From Phreatobacter aquaticus (GTDB lineage Bacteria > Pseudomonadota > Alphaproteobacteria > Rhizobiales > Phreatobacteraceae), in contig NZ_CP039865.1 of the NCBI RefSeq assembly GCF_005160265.1, forward strand, positions 742,828-806,827: a DNA stretch of 64,000 nucleotides. The letters run 5' to 3'. Below are positions 1 to 7,923 of this stretch, piece after piece (within the stretch, counting starts at the first letter, position 1; every line of letters starts with the position of its first letter). The notes beneath the pieces are model-generated. The model did no database searches, was not told where the DNA came from, and saw nothing but the letters and a program-made list of their open reading frames with translations. Made by a program: the position numbers and the translations under genes.

Positions 1-254
1 TTGCAACTCTGATCGCCCGCGGCCTGCCCTGCCGACGCGAATCCGCCCAGGCCAAGATCGTCGCCACCGAGACGCTGCGCGACGTCGCCGATCAGGGCAT
101 GCAGATCATGGCGAGCGCCGGCTATTCGGCCGAGAGCGACATCCAGCGCTTCTGGCGCGACTCGCGCCTCTACACATTCGGCGAGGGCGCCAACGAAGTG
201 CTCCGCGATTCCATTGCCCGCGACCTCGGGCTCCATGCGAAGGGAAGACCATGA
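1..254 (+). CDS. Acyl-CoA dehydrogenase, C-terminal fragment (5' end outside window)
   Basis: The reading frame is open from the left edge to a TGA at 252-254 and gives about 83 residues. The tail contains ESDIQRFWRDSRLYTFGEG, the helical C-terminus typical of acyl-CoA dehydrogenases. There the segment after the YTFGEG motif contacts FAD, and the family oxidises acyl-CoA esters to 2-enoyl-CoA. Most of the protein, including the catalytic base, lies outside the window. The stop overlaps the next ATG as ATGA, so the gene is probably co-transcribed with the amidohydrolase and the acyl-CoA ligase behind it. Family assignment is good; the substrate is unknown. Confidence 0.85.
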   Translation, partial: ATLIARGLPCRRESAQAKIVATETLRDVADQGMQIMASAGYSAESDIQRFWRDSRLYTFGEGANEVLRDSIARDLGLHAKGRP

Positions 255-1114
255 CCGGCGTGAAGGCGATCGACACCGTCGTCAATATCTGGACGCCCGA
301 GGCGCTGGCCGGCCGGCCCGACCGTACGGGCTTCTACACCGAGAAGATGAAGGTCAACGCCAAGACCTTTGCCGGCACAACACACAAGGAAATGCTCGAG
401 CGCATGGACCGCGCCGGCATCGAGAAGAGCTTCCTGATTGCCGCCAAGGTTGGCCAGCTCGGCCATCCCGCCTGCTATCACGTGCCCTACAAACTGGTGG
501 CCGAAGCGGTGCAGGCCCATCCCGACCGCTTCTACGGGCTTGCCGGCCTCGATCCGACGGAGGGCATGCGCGGCGTGCGCGAGCTGGAGCACGCGGTGAA
601 GGAATACGGCTTCATCGGCGCGCATTTCTATCCGCACTGGTTCGAACTCGCGCCCGACCATGCCAAATGGTACCCATTCTACGCCAAATGCGTGGAGCTC
701 GACGTGCCGATCCAGCTCCAGGTCGGCCAGTCCATGGTCTATGACCCGACCTATCCGCGCCGCTCGGTCGGCCGTCCGATCTCCCTCGACGCGGTCGCCT
801 GCGACTTCCCGGAACTGAAGATCGTCGGCATCCATGTCGGCATTCCCTGGACCGACGAGATGATCGCCATGTCATGGAAGCACAAGAATGTCTATATCGG
901 TTCGGACGCGCACAGCCCGAAATACTGGCCGCAATCCTTCGTCCATTTCATCAAGTCGTTCGGCAAGACCAAGGTGATCTTCGGCACGGATTTCCCGGTG
1001 CTGGATTTCGAGCGCACCATGGCCGAGATCGACGCGCTCGGCTTTTCCGACGAGGTCCGCGCCCTGTTCCTGCGCGACAATGCCATCAAGCTCTACAAGC
1101 TCGACCAGCGATGA
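251..1114 (+). CDS. Amidohydrolase-2 (ACMSD/resorcylate decarboxylase-like) family protein lacking the N-terminal HxH
   Basis: A 287-residue TIM-barrel protein of the Amidohydrolase_2 type, whose members are metal-dependent hydrolases or decarboxylases of ring acids. Visible motifs are GAHFYPHWF near residue 126, GIHVGIPW near 196 and FGTDFPVLDFER near 245, at the places where the later metal ligands (His, His, Asp) normally sit. The N-terminal strand reads KAIDTVVNIWTP, whereas the family usually has D-x-H-x-H, so the first two metal ligands are missing. Start and stop both overlap the neighbours (ATGA), which argues for translational coupling with the dehydrogenase before and the CoA ligase after. 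It may be a non-canonical decarboxylase or a hydrolase with altered metal binding; the substrate is unknown. Confidence 0.8.
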   Translation: MTGVKAIDTVVNIWTPEALAGRPDRTGFYTEKMKVNAKTFAGTTHKEMLERMDRAGIEKSFLIAAKVGQLGHPACYHVPYKLVAEAVQAHPDRFYGLAGLDPTEGMRGVRELEHAVKEYGFIGAHFYPHWFELAPDHAKWYPFYAKCVELDVPIQLQVGQSMVYDPTYPRRSVGRPISLDAVACDFPELKIVGIHVGIPWTDEMIAMSWKHKNVYIGSDAHSPKYWPQSFVHFIKSFGKTKVIFGTDFPVLDFERTMAEIDALGFSDEVRALFLRDNAIKLYKLDQR

Positions 1115-2574
1115 TGAACCTCGCCGATGCTCTCGACATCCACGCGGTCGCGCGGCCCGACCATCCGGCGATCGTGGAAGACGGCGCGATCATCACCTAT
1201 GCCGAACTACGCGACCGTGTCAGGCGGCTCGCGTCGCTCATCACCGCCCGGGTGCCGGATGAGACCGCTATCGTCGGCCTCTGCCTGGCGGATACGGCGC
1301 GCTATGTGATCGCGCTCTATGCGCTGGCGCGTGCCGGACGCGCCATCCTGCCCATGGACCTCCGCTGGACCGAGACCGAGCGCGCCAATGTCGCGGTCCA
1401 TTTCGGCGCGACGCTGGTGCTCGGCGAGCCCGGCCAACCGGATGTCGCGGGCGTGCCGACGCTTGTCTGGGACGACCATCTCGACAGCGCAATCGACCGC
1501 GCCGACCCCGCCATCGCCTTTCCGAAGGATGGCGAGACGCCCTTCGTCCTGTCGCTCTCGTCGGGCACGACAGGCCGGCCCAAGGGACCGCTGATCGCTC
1601 ACCGGCACTTCTTTCGCCGGTTCATGACCCACTGGATCAATCTCGGTCTCAATGGCCGGGACCGCTTCGTCATGGCAACGCCGCTCTATTTCGGCGGAGG
1701 GCGCACCTTCGCCATGTCGGTGCTGTTCTCCGGCGGCACCGTCATCATGAAGCCGCCGCCCTGCTCGCCGGAAGAGCTGATCCGCACCATCGATACCGAA
1801 CAGGGCACCAGCCTGTTCCTGGTGCCAACCCAGTTCCGCCGGCTGCTGGAACTCTCCGATGAGGCGCTCGCGCCCCTGAAGCGGCTGAACCTCCTGTTCT
1901 CATCAGGAGCCCCCCTCTCGTCCGATGAGCGCCGTGCGATCCGCTCCCGCATGTGCGAGCGCTTCTTCGAATATTACGCCTCGACCGAAGGCGGCGGCAT
2001 CACCTTGCTGGGCCCGGCTGACATCGACGACCATGGCGAGAGCGTCGGACGGCCGGTCTTCGCGGTGGAGGTCGAGGTTGTCGATGACGAGGATCGCCCG
2101 CTATCGGCTGGCACCATCGGCAAACTGCGCTATCGCGGCCCTGGTGTCGCCACCGCCTATTACCGCGATCCCGAGGCCTCGGTCGAAGCCTTCCGGCACG
2201 GCTGGTTCTATCCCGGCGACCTCGCCGAGATCGATGCGGCGGGCTTCGTCACGCTTAAGGGCCGCGCCAAGGACATGATCATCCGCGGCGGCATCAACAT
2301 CTATCCCGCCGATGTCGAGGCCGCGCTGACGGCCCATCCGGCGGTGGCCGAAGCAGCTGTCGTCGGCTGGCCGTCGCAGGAGTTTGGCGAGGAGATCGCC
2401 GCCTTTGTCCGGCTCGCGGCACCGGCGGACGAGGCGGCGCTGATCGCGTTTGCGAAGGAGCGGCTGGCCCGCGCCAAATGGCCGAAGGCGGTGTTCGTGG
2501 TCGAGGATCTGCCGAAGAACGGTGCCGGCAAGGTTCTGAAGCGGGAGCTGGTGGAGCGGCTGCCGAAGGGGTGA
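1111..2574 (+). CDS. AMP-forming acyl-CoA ligase (class I adenylate-forming enzyme)
   Basis: A 487-residue ANL-superfamily ligase that should activate a carboxylic acid to its CoA thioester through an acyl-AMP. The phosphate loop LSLSSGTTGRPKGP is at about 147-160, the YYASTEGG motif near 287, and the hinge and A8 region ([10 protein letters not shown] through INIYPADVE) spans 368-405. The catalytic lysine region PKNGAGKVLKRE lies near 467-479. Two adjacent ATGs (1111 and 1114) overlap the upstream stop; either could be the start. Position after an acyl-CoA dehydrogenase and an amidohydrolase suggests that it primes a carboxylate for beta-oxidation-like degradation. Whether the acid is aliphatic or aromatic cannot be read from the sequence. 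Confidence 0.88.
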   Translation: MMNLADALDIHAVARPDHPAIVEDGAIITYAELRDRVRRLASLITARVPDETAIVGLCLADTARYVIALYALARAGRAILPMDLRWTETERANVAVHFGATLVLGEPGQPDVAGVPTLVWDDHLDSAIDRADPAIAFPKDGETPFVLSLSSGTTGRPKGPLIAHRHFFRRFMTHWINLGLNGRDRFVMATPLYFGGGRTFAMSVLFSGGTVIMKPPPCSPEELIRTIDTEQGTSLFLVPTQFRRLLELSDEALAPLKRLNLLFSSGAPLSSDERRAIRSRMCERFFEYYASTEGGGITLLGPADIDDHGESVGRPVFAVEVEVVDDEDRPLSAGTIGKLRYRGPGVATAYYRDPEASVEAFRHGWFYPGDLAEIDAAGFVTLKGRAKDMIIRGGINIYPADVEAALTAHPAVAEAAVVGWPSQEFGEEIAAFVRLAAPADEAALIAFAKERLARAKWPKAVFVVEDLPKNGAGKVLKRELVERLPKG

Positions 2575-2627
2575 GGCCTGGCTGCGGCGTTTCATTCGGT
2601 CAGGCCGCTGACCGACATTCCGCGTGA

Positions 2628-2807
2628 CACCCCAACCCAACCCTCCCCGCAAGCGGGGAGGGGGTTCTAGTGCGCCTTCTCTGAGTGCGCGCAGCGCAGG
2701 CCGCTGCAGCTCTTCAATCGGGAAGAACGAACCCTGAAGGTACGAACGAACTCTGAGCTGACACGTCAGAGCCCCCTCACCGCTTGCGGGGAGGGTTGGG
2801 GTGGGGC
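2628..2807. repeat. Paired inverted palindromic element, family A, copy 1
   Basis: Two GC-rich modules face each other across about 100 bp. The left module (2628-2667) has CCCCAACCC followed by the palindrome CTCCCCGC-AA-GCGGGGAG. The right module (2771-2807) is its inverse, with CGCTTGCGGGGAG then GGTTGGGGTGGGG. A second pair with the same architecture is at 52081-52267 and a related single module at 57090-57128. The element fills the 251-bp gap between the converging ligase and cysteine hydrolase genes, so it could act as a bidirectional transcription end or mRNA stabiliser, as REP-like elements do. No coding sequence is seen in the gap. Confidence 0.8.
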
Positions 2808-2825
2808 CTCTACAACAGCCCAACC

Positions 2826-3455
2826 TCACCCGATCGGAAAATCCGCGGTCCCGCCGGCCATCGCCGCCGTCATCGCATCCAGTCCCACCACCCGCCCGAA
2901 GCCGAAGGCAATGGCCGAGAGCGATGCCTGGTGGCGCGCCTCGTCGAAATCGGCCACCGCCTCGCGCACCACGAAGGTGCGGATGTCGCGCTGCGCGGCA
3001 TCGCGCGCCGTCGTCTCCACGCACATCGATGTGGTGACCCCGCCGAGCACCAGGCTGCGGATGCCGTTGGCCGCCAGCAGCATGTCGAGATCGGTGCTGA
3101 AGAAGGCGGAATAGCGCGGCTTGTCGATGATCCAGTCGGAGGGATCGACCTCGGCGCCCTCATAGAGCTCGATATCCGGCGTGCCGCGCTTCAGCGCGCC
3201 GAGCTCGCCGAGCCGGGGACGTATCTCGGTCACCAGCAATCCGCCATCGGCATAATCGGCGCGCAGCACGTGACGGGTCCAGATGACCTTCATGCCGGCG
3301 GCACGCGCCGCGCGGGCTAGCGCCACGCCCCGATCCGCCGCGCGCTTGCTGGCCGACACGTCGCGGCCCTGCCGGGCGACGAAGCCGTCCTCGTCGACAA
3401 AGCCGCGCTGCAGGTCGATCAGAACGAGGGCTGCCTCGCGCCGGTCGAAGCGCAT
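2826..3455 (-). CDS. Isochorismatase-family cysteine hydrolase
   Basis: A 209-residue alpha/beta protein with the complete catalytic triad of the isochorismatase/nicotinamidase superfamily: Asp14 in VLIDLQRGF, Lys112 in IIDKPRYSAFF and Cys145 in GGVTTSMCVET. These enzymes usually hydrolyse amides, carbamates (N-carbamoyl compounds) or enol ethers. The ATG at 3455 overlaps the upstream TGA as TGATG; an in-frame GTG lies one codon earlier. It is the last gene of an ABC-transporter operon (ATPase, permease, binding protein, hydrolase), so it probably acts on the imported compound. An amide or carbamoyl substrate is plausible given the amidase gene upstream. Confidence 0.87.
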   Translation of the reverse strand: MRFDRREAALVLIDLQRGFVDEDGFVARQGRDVSASKRAADRGVALARAARAAGMKVIWTRHVLRADYADGGLLVTEIRPRLGELGALKRGTPDIELYEGAEVDPSDWIIDKPRYSAFFSTDLDMLLAANGIRSLVLGGVTTSMCVETTARDAAQRDIRTFVVREAVADFDEARHQASLSAIAFGFGRVVGLDAMTAAMAGGTADFPIG

Positions 3456-4477
3456 CACTTCAACGCCTGCTCGACATATTCATTGGTGTAGAGCCCGTCG
3501 GCCTTGCCCGGCGGCGTGAAACCTGCGGCGACCATCAGGTCATAGCCCTTCTGCCAGCGCTCCGGCACGTTGCGCAGCATGTTCTCGCGGCCTGCGGTGA
3601 GCCAGTATTTCATCTCGTTCTTCAGGATGAGGGGCGCGACGGCCTTGTTGCGCATCTCGGCGATCTCGAAGCCTTCGAGCCGCTTCATCGTGGTGGTGAG
3701 ATCGGTGTCGGCCAGCATGTCGTCGAGCGAGCGCTTCACCGCGCGCAGGAACCGCACGACCAGATCGCCATTGGCGCGCAGGCTGTCACGCTTGGCGATG
3801 TAGCACTGGGCCGGGATCGGCGCGTACTCGTCGGTGTTCCACGACAGGAAACGCTCATTGGTCGCCCGCAGCGCCACCGGCACGCCGGCACTGACGATAT
3901 AGGCGTCGATCCGCCCCTGGGCGATCAGCGCCATGCCGGCCGGCGTGTTGGGCGCCTGCACGCGCTGGACCTTGGTCTTGTCGACGCCGGTTGCGACCAG
4001 CATGCAGTCGAGCAGGATTTCGGTGGCACCGCCGACCGACAGGATGCCGATCGTCTTGCCTTCCATGTCCTTCGGGTTTCGGATCGGCTTGTCGGCCGAG
4101 GAGATCACGTAGAAGGGCGAACCCTGGCTGATCGTGCCGACCGCGATCAGCGCATCGCCGCCGGGGCGCGACGCCGCGCGGATCTGGTCCATGCCGCCGG
4201 TGCGCGACAGCAATCCGCCGCCGCCCAGGACCTGCTGCACCGCCATGGCGGAGCCGCGGCCCTGCTCGATGGAAACATCCAGACCCTCGCGCTCGAAATA
4301 GCCGCCGCCCTTGGCATGCAGGATGTCGACGAAGGCCAGGATATAAGCGAAGGGCGTGATGAAGGTCAGCGGCTTGGCCGTCTGTGCGCCCGCCGCCCGG
4401 ATCGTGATGGCGGTGAAGGCGCCAACGCCGAGTGCCAGCGCCGAACGGCGGGACACGGAACCATCTGAGGTCGTCAT
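3455..4477 (-). CDS. ABC transporter substrate-binding protein, NMT1/SsuA-like
   Basis: A 340-residue exported binding protein with a Tat-type signal: SRRSALALGVGAF starts at residue 9 and an AGAQT cleavage region lies near 30. The mature part resembles the NMT1/THI5-SsuA family (nitrate, sulfonate, taurine, pyrimidine-precursor and similar small ligands). It has the typical FITPFAYILAFVDILHAKG opening and the YFEREGLDVSIEQGRGS segment. It follows its permease by 101 bp and overlaps the downstream cysteine hydrolase. With the adjacent permease and ATPase it makes a complete importer. The ligand is not predictable; a nitrogen-containing organic molecule would fit the neighbouring amidase and hydrolase. 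Confidence 0.85.
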   Translation of the reverse strand: MTTSDGSVSRRSALALGVGAFTAITIRAAGAQTAKPLTFITPFAYILAFVDILHAKGGGYFEREGLDVSIEQGRGSAMAVQQVLGGGGLLSRTGGMDQIRAASRPGGDALIAVGTISQGSPFYVISSADKPIRNPKDMEGKTIGILSVGGATEILLDCMLVATGVDKTKVQRVQAPNTPAGMALIAQGRIDAYIVSAGVPVALRATNERFLSWNTDEYAPIPAQCYIAKRDSLRANGDLVVRFLRAVKRSLDDMLADTDLTTTMKRLEGFEIAEMRNKAVAPLILKNEMKYWLTAGRENMLRNVPERWQKGYDLMVAAGFTPPGKADGLYTNEYVEQALK

Positions 4478-4578
4478 GGTGCTCTCCGTTATCTTGGGGG
4501 TGTCAGCGGTCGGTCGAGATTACGAGGCTGGTGCGCGGGGGCAATCGGATCGCCCATGGAACATTTGGACGCGGCGGA

Positions 4579-5418
4579 TCATTTCGCCGCCCCCGTGGCG
4601 TGCCACGGGATCAGCAGGCGCTTGAGGAAGCCGATGGCGAAATAGAAGGCGAAGCCGATCAGCGACATCTGGATCAGCACGGCGAACATCTGGCTGGTCT
4701 CGAAGCCGTTCATGCTCTGGATCAGCAGATGGCCGAGGCCCTGGCTGCCGCCGAGATATTCGCCCACCACCGCGCCGATGATGGCAAGCACGATGCCCAC
4801 CTCGAAGCCGGTGAGGATATAGGGCAGCGCCGAGGGCAGCTCGAGCCGCTTGAACACCTGCCAGCGGCTGGCATTGAGCGCCGTCATCACGTCGCGATGG
4901 CCCTCGTCGATCGACTTCACGCCCAGCACCGTGTTGGTCAGGATCGGGAAGAAGGCGAGCACGCCGGCAACGATCACCTTGGACGTGATGCCGAAGCCGA
5001 ACCAGACGACGAACAGCGGCACCAGCGCCACTTTCGGGATCACCTGGGTCGCCACGATGAAGGGATTGAGCGTCAGCTCGAGCCAGCGGATGCGGGCGAT
5101 CAGCACGCCCAGCACGACGCCGATCAGCGCTGCCCAGAAGAAGCCGACCAGCGTCGCATAGACGGTCATTCCGGCATGGAACCAGGCGCGCCGGTTTGTC
5201 AGCATCTCGATCCAATCGGAGACCACGGCACCGGGCGCCGGCAGGATGAAGGGCGAGATGCCGGTCATGCGCACATAGACGTGCCAGATCAGCACCAGGA
5301 TCCCCAGAAGGAGCGGGGTCGTGATCCAGGGGATCGTCGCCTCGCGGCCGGCGATGAAGCTGCGGCGCACCGGCAGCGGCATGGTGGGTGTGGAGATGTC
5401 CTTGGTCGGCTCGGCCAT
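4579..5418 (-). CDS. ABC transporter permease, SsuC/TauC-like
   Basis: A 279-residue inner-membrane protein with several hydrophobic helices. The first one, about residues 33-50, contains PLLLGILVLIW. It carries the cytoplasmic EAA coupling loop near 165-190 (DVMTALNASRWQVFKRLELP), the contact point for the ATPase. This is the binding-protein-dependent permease family found in sulfonate, taurine and nitrate importers. One base separates it from the stop of the ATPase gene, and the binding-protein gene follows, so the three form one operon. A homodimer is expected because only one permease is present. Confidence 0.87.
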   Translation of the reverse strand: MAEPTKDISTPTMPLPVRRSFIAGREATIPWITTPLLLGILVLIWHVYVRMTGISPFILPAPGAVVSDWIEMLTNRRAWFHAGMTVYATLVGFFWAALIGVVLGVLIARIRWLELTLNPFIVATQVIPKVALVPLFVVWFGFGITSKVIVAGVLAFFPILTNTVLGVKSIDEGHRDVMTALNASRWQVFKRLELPSALPYILTGFEVGIVLAIIGAVVGEYLGGSQGLGHLLIQSMNGFETSQMFAVLIQMSLIGFAFYFAIGFLKRLLIPWHATGAAK

Positions 5419-5419
5419 G

Positions 5420-6223
5420 TCAGGAAATCTCCGCCAGCCGTTCGCGCAAGCTCAGCACGATATCCTGGAACGCTGCCGTCGCCTGCAATTCCAGCGTGCG
5501 CGGCCGGGCGAAGGGCACGGTCACGATGCGGTCGATCTTGCCGGGGCGCGGCGACAGGAGAACGATGCGGTCGGCAAGGAACACGGCTTCCGCGATGGAG
5601 TGCGTGACGAGGACGATCGACTTCTCGGTGGCGAGAAACAGCCGCTGCAATTCCATGTTCATCGCGTCACGCGTCATGGCGTCGAGCGCGCCGAACGGCT
5701 CGTCCATCAGCAGGATCTTCGGATTATAGGAGAGCGCCCGGGCAATGGCCGCGCGCTGGCGCATGCCACCGGAGAGCTCGCGCGGCCAACGCTTCTCAAA
5801 ACCGGCAATGCCGACGAGCTTCATCAGCTCGCGCGCCTTGGCCCGGCGATCGGCAACACCCATGCCCTTCAATTCCAGCGGCAGGGCAATGTTGTCCTCG
5901 ATGGTGAGCCAGGGAAACAGGTTGGCGTCCTGGAACACCATGCCGAGATCGGCCAGCGCCTCGCTCTGCCGCCCACCCTTCTCCCACAGGCTGCGCCCGA
6001 CGATGGAGAGCGAGCCCGCTGTCGGTTCGATCAGCCCGCCGATCATACGCAGCAGCGTCGTCTTGCCGCAGCCTGACGGCCCAAGAAGGACCAGCAATTC
6101 GCCCGCGCCGACATCGAGATCGGTAGCCGACAGCGCGTGAACAGGCTCGTCGCGCGTTCCGTACCACTTCTCGATGGCACGAAGGGCGATGACCGGGGCC
6201 GTTACGGGGCGATCAGACAACAT
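5420..6223 (-). CDS. ABC transporter ATP-binding protein, SsuB/TauB-like
   Basis: A 267-residue ABC ATPase with Walker A GPSGCGKTT at 48-56, the signature LSGGM at 150-154 and Walker B ILLMDEPFGALD starting at 170. It should energise the adjacent permease. I chose the ATG at 6223; an upstream in-frame TTG at 6235 would add only four residues. It is the first gene of the operon ATPase-permease-binding protein-cysteine hydrolase, with 88 bp separating it from the upstream amidase gene on the same strand. Those 88 bp could hold a promoter, but no clear one was recognised. Confidence 0.9.
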   Translation of the reverse strand: MLSDRPVTAPVIALRAIEKWYGTRDEPVHALSATDLDVGAGELLVLLGPSGCGKTTLLRMIGGLIEPTAGSLSIVGRSLWEKGGRQSEALADLGMVFQDANLFPWLTIEDNIALPLELKGMGVADRRAKARELMKLVGIAGFEKRWPRELSGGMRQRAAIARALSYNPKILLMDEPFGALDAMTRDAMNMELQRLFLATEKSIVLVTHSIAEAVFLADRIVLLSPRPGKIDRIVTVPFARPRTLELQATAAFQDIVLSLRERLAEIS

Positions 6224-6311
6224 AAGACAAATCAATCACGATGCGCTGAAGACCACAACCTCCACTCTGTCACGCAGGGCTGTGCTGCTGCAATGCAGCA
6301 CGCTCAATGCG

Positions 6312-7724
6312 CTAGTACGGCGGCCGCCGGTTGGCCCAGGGACGCGCCTGCTCGAGCTGCGCCGCCAGCCGGTAGAGCAGCCCTTCCTCACCCGTCCGCG
6401 CGGCGAAGTGGACGCCGATCGGCAGGCCCTCATCCGACCAGTGCAGCGGCACCGACATGGCCGGTTGTCCCGTGACGTTGCACAGCACGGTGAAGGGGAT
6501 GAAGGCCATCACCTTGGCCATCCAGGCCTCGGCATCGGTAGCATGGGTATCGAACGCCCCAATCGGCTGCGGCGGCAGGGCCAGGGTCGGCGTCAGCCAG
6601 AGATCGACGCGCTCGTAGAAGGCCATGATGCGCCGTGCCTGCCGGTGCAGGCTCTGCAGCGCGGCGATGTAGTCGGTCGCCGGGACGCGCAGGCCAGCAA
6701 TCGCGAAGGCGCGCGTCACAGGTTCGATCGCATCGCCCTCCGGCAAGCGCCCGCCATTGAAGCGGGTCACATTCAGCGCCGTATTGGCGAAGAAGATGAT
6801 GGTGGTCGCGCGCCGCACTTCCGCTGCATCGAAATCCGGTGCGCCATGCTCCACATGGTGGCCAAGCTCCTCGCAGAGGCGCGCGGCCTCTTCCACCGCC
6901 GTGACGCAGGCCGGATCGACCGGCACGCCGGTGGGCGCGCGGGTTGAGACGGCGATGCGCAGACGACCGGGCGGCTGCTGGGCCTCCGACAGGAAGCTGC
7001 GCGCCGGCGGCGGGGCCGTATAGGGATCGCCCGGCATGGGCCCACAGGTCGCGTCGAGCAGCGCCGCGCTGTCGCGCACCGAGCGCGTGACCGCGTGCTG
7101 CGCGGCAAGTCCGCCAAGTCCCTCGCCACCTTCGGGACCTGCCGTGATGCGCGCCCGCGTCGGCTTCAGCCCGAACAGGCCGCAGGCGGAGGCCGGAATG
7201 CGGATCGAGCCGCCGCCATCGGTCGCGTGGCCCATCGGCAGGATGCGGGCGGCAACCGCAGCCGCGGAACCGCCGGACGAGCCGCCGGGCGACAGGGCGA
7301 GATTCCAGGGGTTGCGGGTCTCGCCGAACAGATGGGATTCGGTTGCCGGCGCCAGGCCGAATTCGGACGAATTGGTCTTGGCGAGGATCACCAGTCCCGC
7401 CCGCTTGTAGCGCGCGACGAGTTCGCTGTCGGCCGCCGGCATGTTGCCGGCGAGCATCCGCGAGGCCGAGGTCGTCGGCGCCCCGACGATCGAGACGAGC
7501 AGTTCCTTCAGCGCGAAGGGCACGCCCTCGAAGGGCCCCTTCGGCAGGCCGCCAGCAATGGCCTGTCGCGCCAGATCGTCGAGCCGCGTGACGATGGCGT
7601 TGAGCCGGGGATTTTCCGCTTCGATGCGGGCCAACGCCGCGTCCAGCAGTTCGGACGCCGTCACCTCGCCCTTCCGCACAAGGGCCGCCAGCGCCAGTCC
7701 GTCAAAATCCTCGTAGGGGAACAT
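6312..7724 (-). CDS. Amidase-signature family enzyme
   Basis: A 470-residue amidase-signature hydrolase with the Ser-cisSer-Lys triad intact: Lys73 (FALKELL), Ser149 in SPGGSSGGS and nucleophile Ser173 in [11 protein letters not shown], with the family spacing of 24 residues between the serines. It cleaves a C-N bond, most likely in a small-molecule amide rather than acting as GatA, because no gatB or gatC is nearby. The ATG at 7724 is preceded by CGGGAG; a GTG eight codons upstream lacks such a site. It sits just ahead of an NMT1-type importer operon and may release ammonia or an acid from the imported compound. Confidence 0.88.
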   Translation of the reverse strand: MFPYEDFDGLALAALVRKGEVTASELLDAALARIEAENPRLNAIVTRLDDLARQAIAGGLPKGPFEGVPFALKELLVSIVGAPTTSASRMLAGNMPAADSELVARYKRAGLVILAKTNSSEFGLAPATESHLFGETRNPWNLALSPGGSSGGSAAAVAARILPMGHATDGGGSIRIPASACGLFGLKPTRARITAGPEGGEGLGGLAAQHAVTRSVRDSAALLDATCGPMPGDPYTAPPPARSFLSEAQQPPGRLRIAVSTRAPTGVPVDPACVTAVEEAARLCEELGHHVEHGAPDFDAAEVRRATTIIFFANTALNVTRFNGGRLPEGDAIEPVTRAFAIAGLRVPATDYIAALQSLHRQARRIMAFYERVDLWLTPTLALPPQPIGAFDTHATDAEAWMAKVMAFIPFTVLCNVTGQPAMSVPLHWSDEGLPIGVHFAARTGEEGLLYRLAAQLEQARPWANRRPPY

Positions 7725-7770
7725 CGAATTCTCCCGGTCTTGAATCACGAATGCCGCCGAAAGGCTCCCA

Positions 7771-7888
7771 CGTCATCCCCGGCGAGCGCAGCGAGGGAAG
7801 GGGATCCAGAGAAGCTCGTCGAAATGCGGACGCCTTCCAACAGTCCTGGACCCCCGTCCCTCGCCCTTCGGGCTCGCCGGGGGTGACG
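7771..7888. repeat. Paired inverted palindromic element, family B, copy 1
   Basis: The left arm starts GTCATCCCCGGCGAGC and the right arm ends CTCGCCGGGGGTGAC; each arm also carries an internal GCGAGGGAAG or CCTCGCCC hairpin. The same arrangement recurs at 57806-57918. It occupies the gap between the amidase gene and the enolase-superfamily gene, both on the minus strand, so it may end or attenuate transcription between them. No gene lies in this gap. Confidence 0.75.
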
Positions 7889-7923
7889 AACACGTTGACG
7901 AGGTTCCTCAGCGGGCACCTGAC

